From: Sphingomonas kyeonggiensis
GTDB lineage: Bacteria; Pseudomonadota; Alphaproteobacteria; Sphingomonadales; Sphingomonadaceae
Direction: 5' to 3'
Assembly (NCBI RefSeq): GCF_014204495.1
Contig: NZ_JACHLN010000002.1
Location: 868,001-932,000 of the forward strand
Length of the DNA stretch: 64,000 nt
Part shown: piece by piece, positions 62,297 to 64,000 of the stretch
How the letters are laid out: each line of letters begins with the position of its first letter
How positions within the stretch are numbered: position 1 is the stretch's first letter
Translations under genes and position numbers: made by a program
The notes under the pieces: generated by a model
What the model was told of the DNA's origin: nothing
Database searches by the model: none
What the model saw: only the letters and a program-made list of their open reading frames with translations

Positions 62297-63802
62297 GTGA
62301 CCGATCATCTCTCGTCCCGTCTCGCGTACATGGAGATGGGACCCGCGCAGCGTGCCACGCTTTCCGCCAACAGCACGCTGATCCGCTCGGTGATCGGCAA
62401 GGCCCTTGATCGTTTCTACACCCGCGTCCGCGCCACGCCGGAGACCGCCCGCTTCTTCTCGAACGCCGATCACATGCGCGGCGCCCAGTCGGCCCAGGAA
62501 AAGCACTGGGGCCGGATCATGGACGGCAATTTCGACGAGCAATATTATCAGAGCGTCCGCCGCATCGGCGCCACCCATTCGCGCATCGGGCTCGAGCCGC
62601 GCTGGTATGTCGGCGGCTATGCGCTGGTGCTGGAGCACCTGATCGAAGCCACGATGGCGCGCACCCCGCTGTGGCGCCGCCTGGTGGGCGCCTTCCGCCC
62701 CCGCGCCGCCGCCGCCCTGCCCGCCGCGCTCAGCAAGGCCGCGCTGCTCGACATGGAGCTCTCCATCTCGATCTATCTCGAGGAGGAGCAGGTCGCCCGC
62801 GAAAAGGCCGTGCAGGCGCTCGACGAGGCGCTGGCCGCGCTCGCCGATGGCGACCTCACCCGCCAGCTCGCCAACATGCCCGCCACCTATGCCTCGCTCG
62901 AGCGCAGCTACAACCACACGCTCGCCAAGATGCAGGACATGATCCGCGCGGTCACCGCCGGCTCGCAGCGGATCAACGGCACGATCCACGAGATCGCCCA
63001 GGCATCGGACGATCTCGCCCGCCGCACCCAGGCCAATGCCGCCAGCCTCGAGGAGACCAACGCCGCCGTCTCGCAGATGGACAGCCGCTCGAGCAACACC
63101 GCCCGCGCCGCCCAGTCGACCGTCGCCCGCGCCGACCAGGCGATCGCCACTGTCGATGACGGCCGCAGCGTCGCCCATCAGGCGGTCGAGGCGATGAACC
63201 GCGTGTCGGAAAGCGCCAAGGGCATCGACACGGTGATCGAGGGTCTCGACAAGATCGCCTTCCAGACCCGCGTCCTCGCGATGAACGCCGCCGTCGAAGC
63301 CGGCCGCGCCGGCGAGGCGGGTCGCGGCTTCGCCGTGGTCGCCGACCTGGTCAGCGCGCTCGCCATGCGCGCCGAGGAAGAGGCCGGCCGCGCCCGCGAC
63401 CAGCTCACCACCACCCAGGCCGAAGTGGTCACCGCCGTCGATGCCGTGATGAAGGTCGATGGCGCGCTCGCCAACATCTCGAGCGATGTCGGCGAAGTCC
63501 ACGCCCTGCTCGGCACCATGGCGCAGGACAACAAGGCGCAGGCCGTCGCGATCGGCGAAGTCAGCACCGCGATCGGTGCGATGGACCGCGGCACCCAGCA
63601 GAACGCCGCGATGGTCGAGGAAACCTCCGCCGCCACCCGCACGCTCGAACAGGAAGCCGAAACCCTGGCCGAGCTCACCAGCGCCTTCCGCACGGATGCC
63701 GCCGCCGCTCCCGCACGCGCGAACGGTCGCCACCCGATCGTCAGCGGCGTGGTGCGCAACCTGCCGGCGGCGGCGGTCTCCGCCCTGCGCGCCCCGAACT
63801 GA
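62297..63802 (+). CDS. Globin-coupled methyl-accepting chemotaxis protein
   Basis: The 501-residue cytosolic receptor has an N-terminal protoglobin/globin-coupled sensor domain (residues about 15-170). The probable proximal heme His is H94 in GATHSRIGL, as in HemAT. A HAMP-like linker (LAALADGDLTRQLANMP) and a C-terminal MCP signalling coiled-coil follow, with hairpin tip KIAFQTRVLAMNAAVEAGRA (consensus IAFQTNLLALNAAVEAARA). No membrane segment is seen. HemAT-type receptors sense oxygen for aerotaxis. Adjacent che genes are outside or absent. Confidence 0.92.
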   Translation: MTDHLSSRLAYMEMGPAQRATLSANSTLIRSVIGKALDRFYTRVRATPETARFFSNADHMRGAQSAQEKHWGRIMDGNFDEQYYQSVRRIGATHSRIGLEPRWYVGGYALVLEHLIEATMARTPLWRRLVGAFRPRAAAALPAALSKAALLDMELSISIYLEEEQVAREKAVQALDEALAALADGDLTRQLANMPATYASLERSYNHTLAKMQDMIRAVTAGSQRINGTIHEIAQASDDLARRTQANAASLEETNAAVSQMDSRSSNTARAAQSTVARADQAIATVDDGRSVAHQAVEAMNRVSESAKGIDTVIEGLDKIAFQTRVLAMNAAVEAGRAGEAGRGFAVVADLVSALAMRAEEEAGRARDQLTTTQAEVVTAVDAVMKVDGALANISSDVGEVHALLGTMAQDNKAQAVAIGEVSTAIGAMDRGTQQNAAMVEETSAATRTLEQEAETLAELTSAFRTDAAAAPARANGRHPIVSGVVRNLPAAAVSALRAPN

Positions 63803-64000
63803 GACAGGGCAGATCGACCTGTATTTTTGCGTAATTGCGCATGCTGCAACTGCGTTCAGGATGCAGGGTGAGATTCTGTCGCTCGGCGAAAGGCCAGACC
63901 TCGGGGGAGGTTCGGTCTTGGCGTGGCTTCTTTGTTTTGAAGCCGACCCGTTTTGGCAGGTCTCGTGTTGAACCGATAATCATAAGGCTGCGTATCTGGC
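63803..64000. other. Right-edge intergenic sequence
   Basis: 198 bp to the window end with no gene or hairpin of note. It is AT-richer near its start (TGTATTTTTGCGTAATTGCG) and may hold the promoter of a gene beyond the window. Confidence 0.4.

Noticed and set aside
62261..63733. A 490-residue open frame antisense to the chemoreceptor
   Set aside because: Shadow frame rich in Gly/Asp/Arg; the plus strand has intact globin and MCP motifs.

Overview
The window looks like a chromosome segment from a Sphingomonas-type alphaproteobacterium. The basis is its high GC with strongly GC-biased third codon positions, an alphaproteobacterial LexA box (GTTC-N7-GTTC) in front of lexA, a DUF2336 protein, PilZ and EF-hand proteins of sphingomonad type, and several families of short palindromic intergenic repeats. 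Genus is an inference; no rRNA or tRNA gene, CRISPR array or transposase was found.

Layout. 1-5.8 kb: the 3' end of a TrkA-type potassium channel, an AAC(3)-like acetyltransferase, two small membrane proteins, a GNAT acetyltransferase, rimO and a lipoprotein. 6-16.3 kb: an exported serine hydrolase overlapping a second exported protein, a divergent aldo/keto reductase-LysR pair with a palindromic operator candidate, a membrane PQQ dehydrogenase (gcd-like), an M17 aminopeptidase and a GGDEF-EAL protein. 16.4-28.5 kb: an MFS exporter, tpiA, a PpiD-like foldase, and tryptophan genes in pieces (trpE; trpG; trpD-trpC-moaC) separated by small exported proteins and a CPA1 antiporter. 28.5-36.6 kb: accessory-looking DNA lying between moaC and moeA, with a GST, a three-domain PilZ protein, an amine oxidase paired with a lipocalin-like protein, and a conspicuously lower-GC block holding one large TPR protein with a broken 3' end. 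36.6-44.3 kb: moeA, lexA, a ribbon-helix-helix/EF-hand membrane protein, comEC, gltX and gltA. 44.4-49.8 kb: small membrane and exported proteins, a three-gene cluster (nucleotidyltransferase-like membrane protein, DUF2336 protein, histidine kinase lacking the usual phospho-acceptor His) and an unusual tandem-repeat protein behind an AT-rich leader. 49.8-58.2 kb: a NamZ-like protein, a DOMON-like protein, an EamA transporter, an SDR-ArsR divergent pair, tyrS, a small PilZ protein, recG and a FlbD-like small protein. 58.4-64 kb: sdhE, mfd and a globin-coupled chemoreceptor preceded by a perfect FNR/FixK-type site.

Themes. Housekeeping functions (tRNA charging, tryptophan and molybdopterin synthesis, citrate synthase, DNA repair by recG/mfd/lexA) form the backbone. 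Signalling proteins are dense: c-di-GMP turnover and binding (GGDEF-EAL, two PilZ proteins), an oxygen-sensing chemoreceptor, the His-less kinase and a possible calcium-linked DNA-binding protein. The best candidates for undescribed biology are the low-GC TPR island bounded by near-identical 13-bp repeats (34.06-36.57 kb), the RHH-TM-EF-hand fusion, the His-less kinase/DUF2336/NTase-like cluster, the three-barrel PilZ protein, and the tandem-repeat protein at 49.1 kb.
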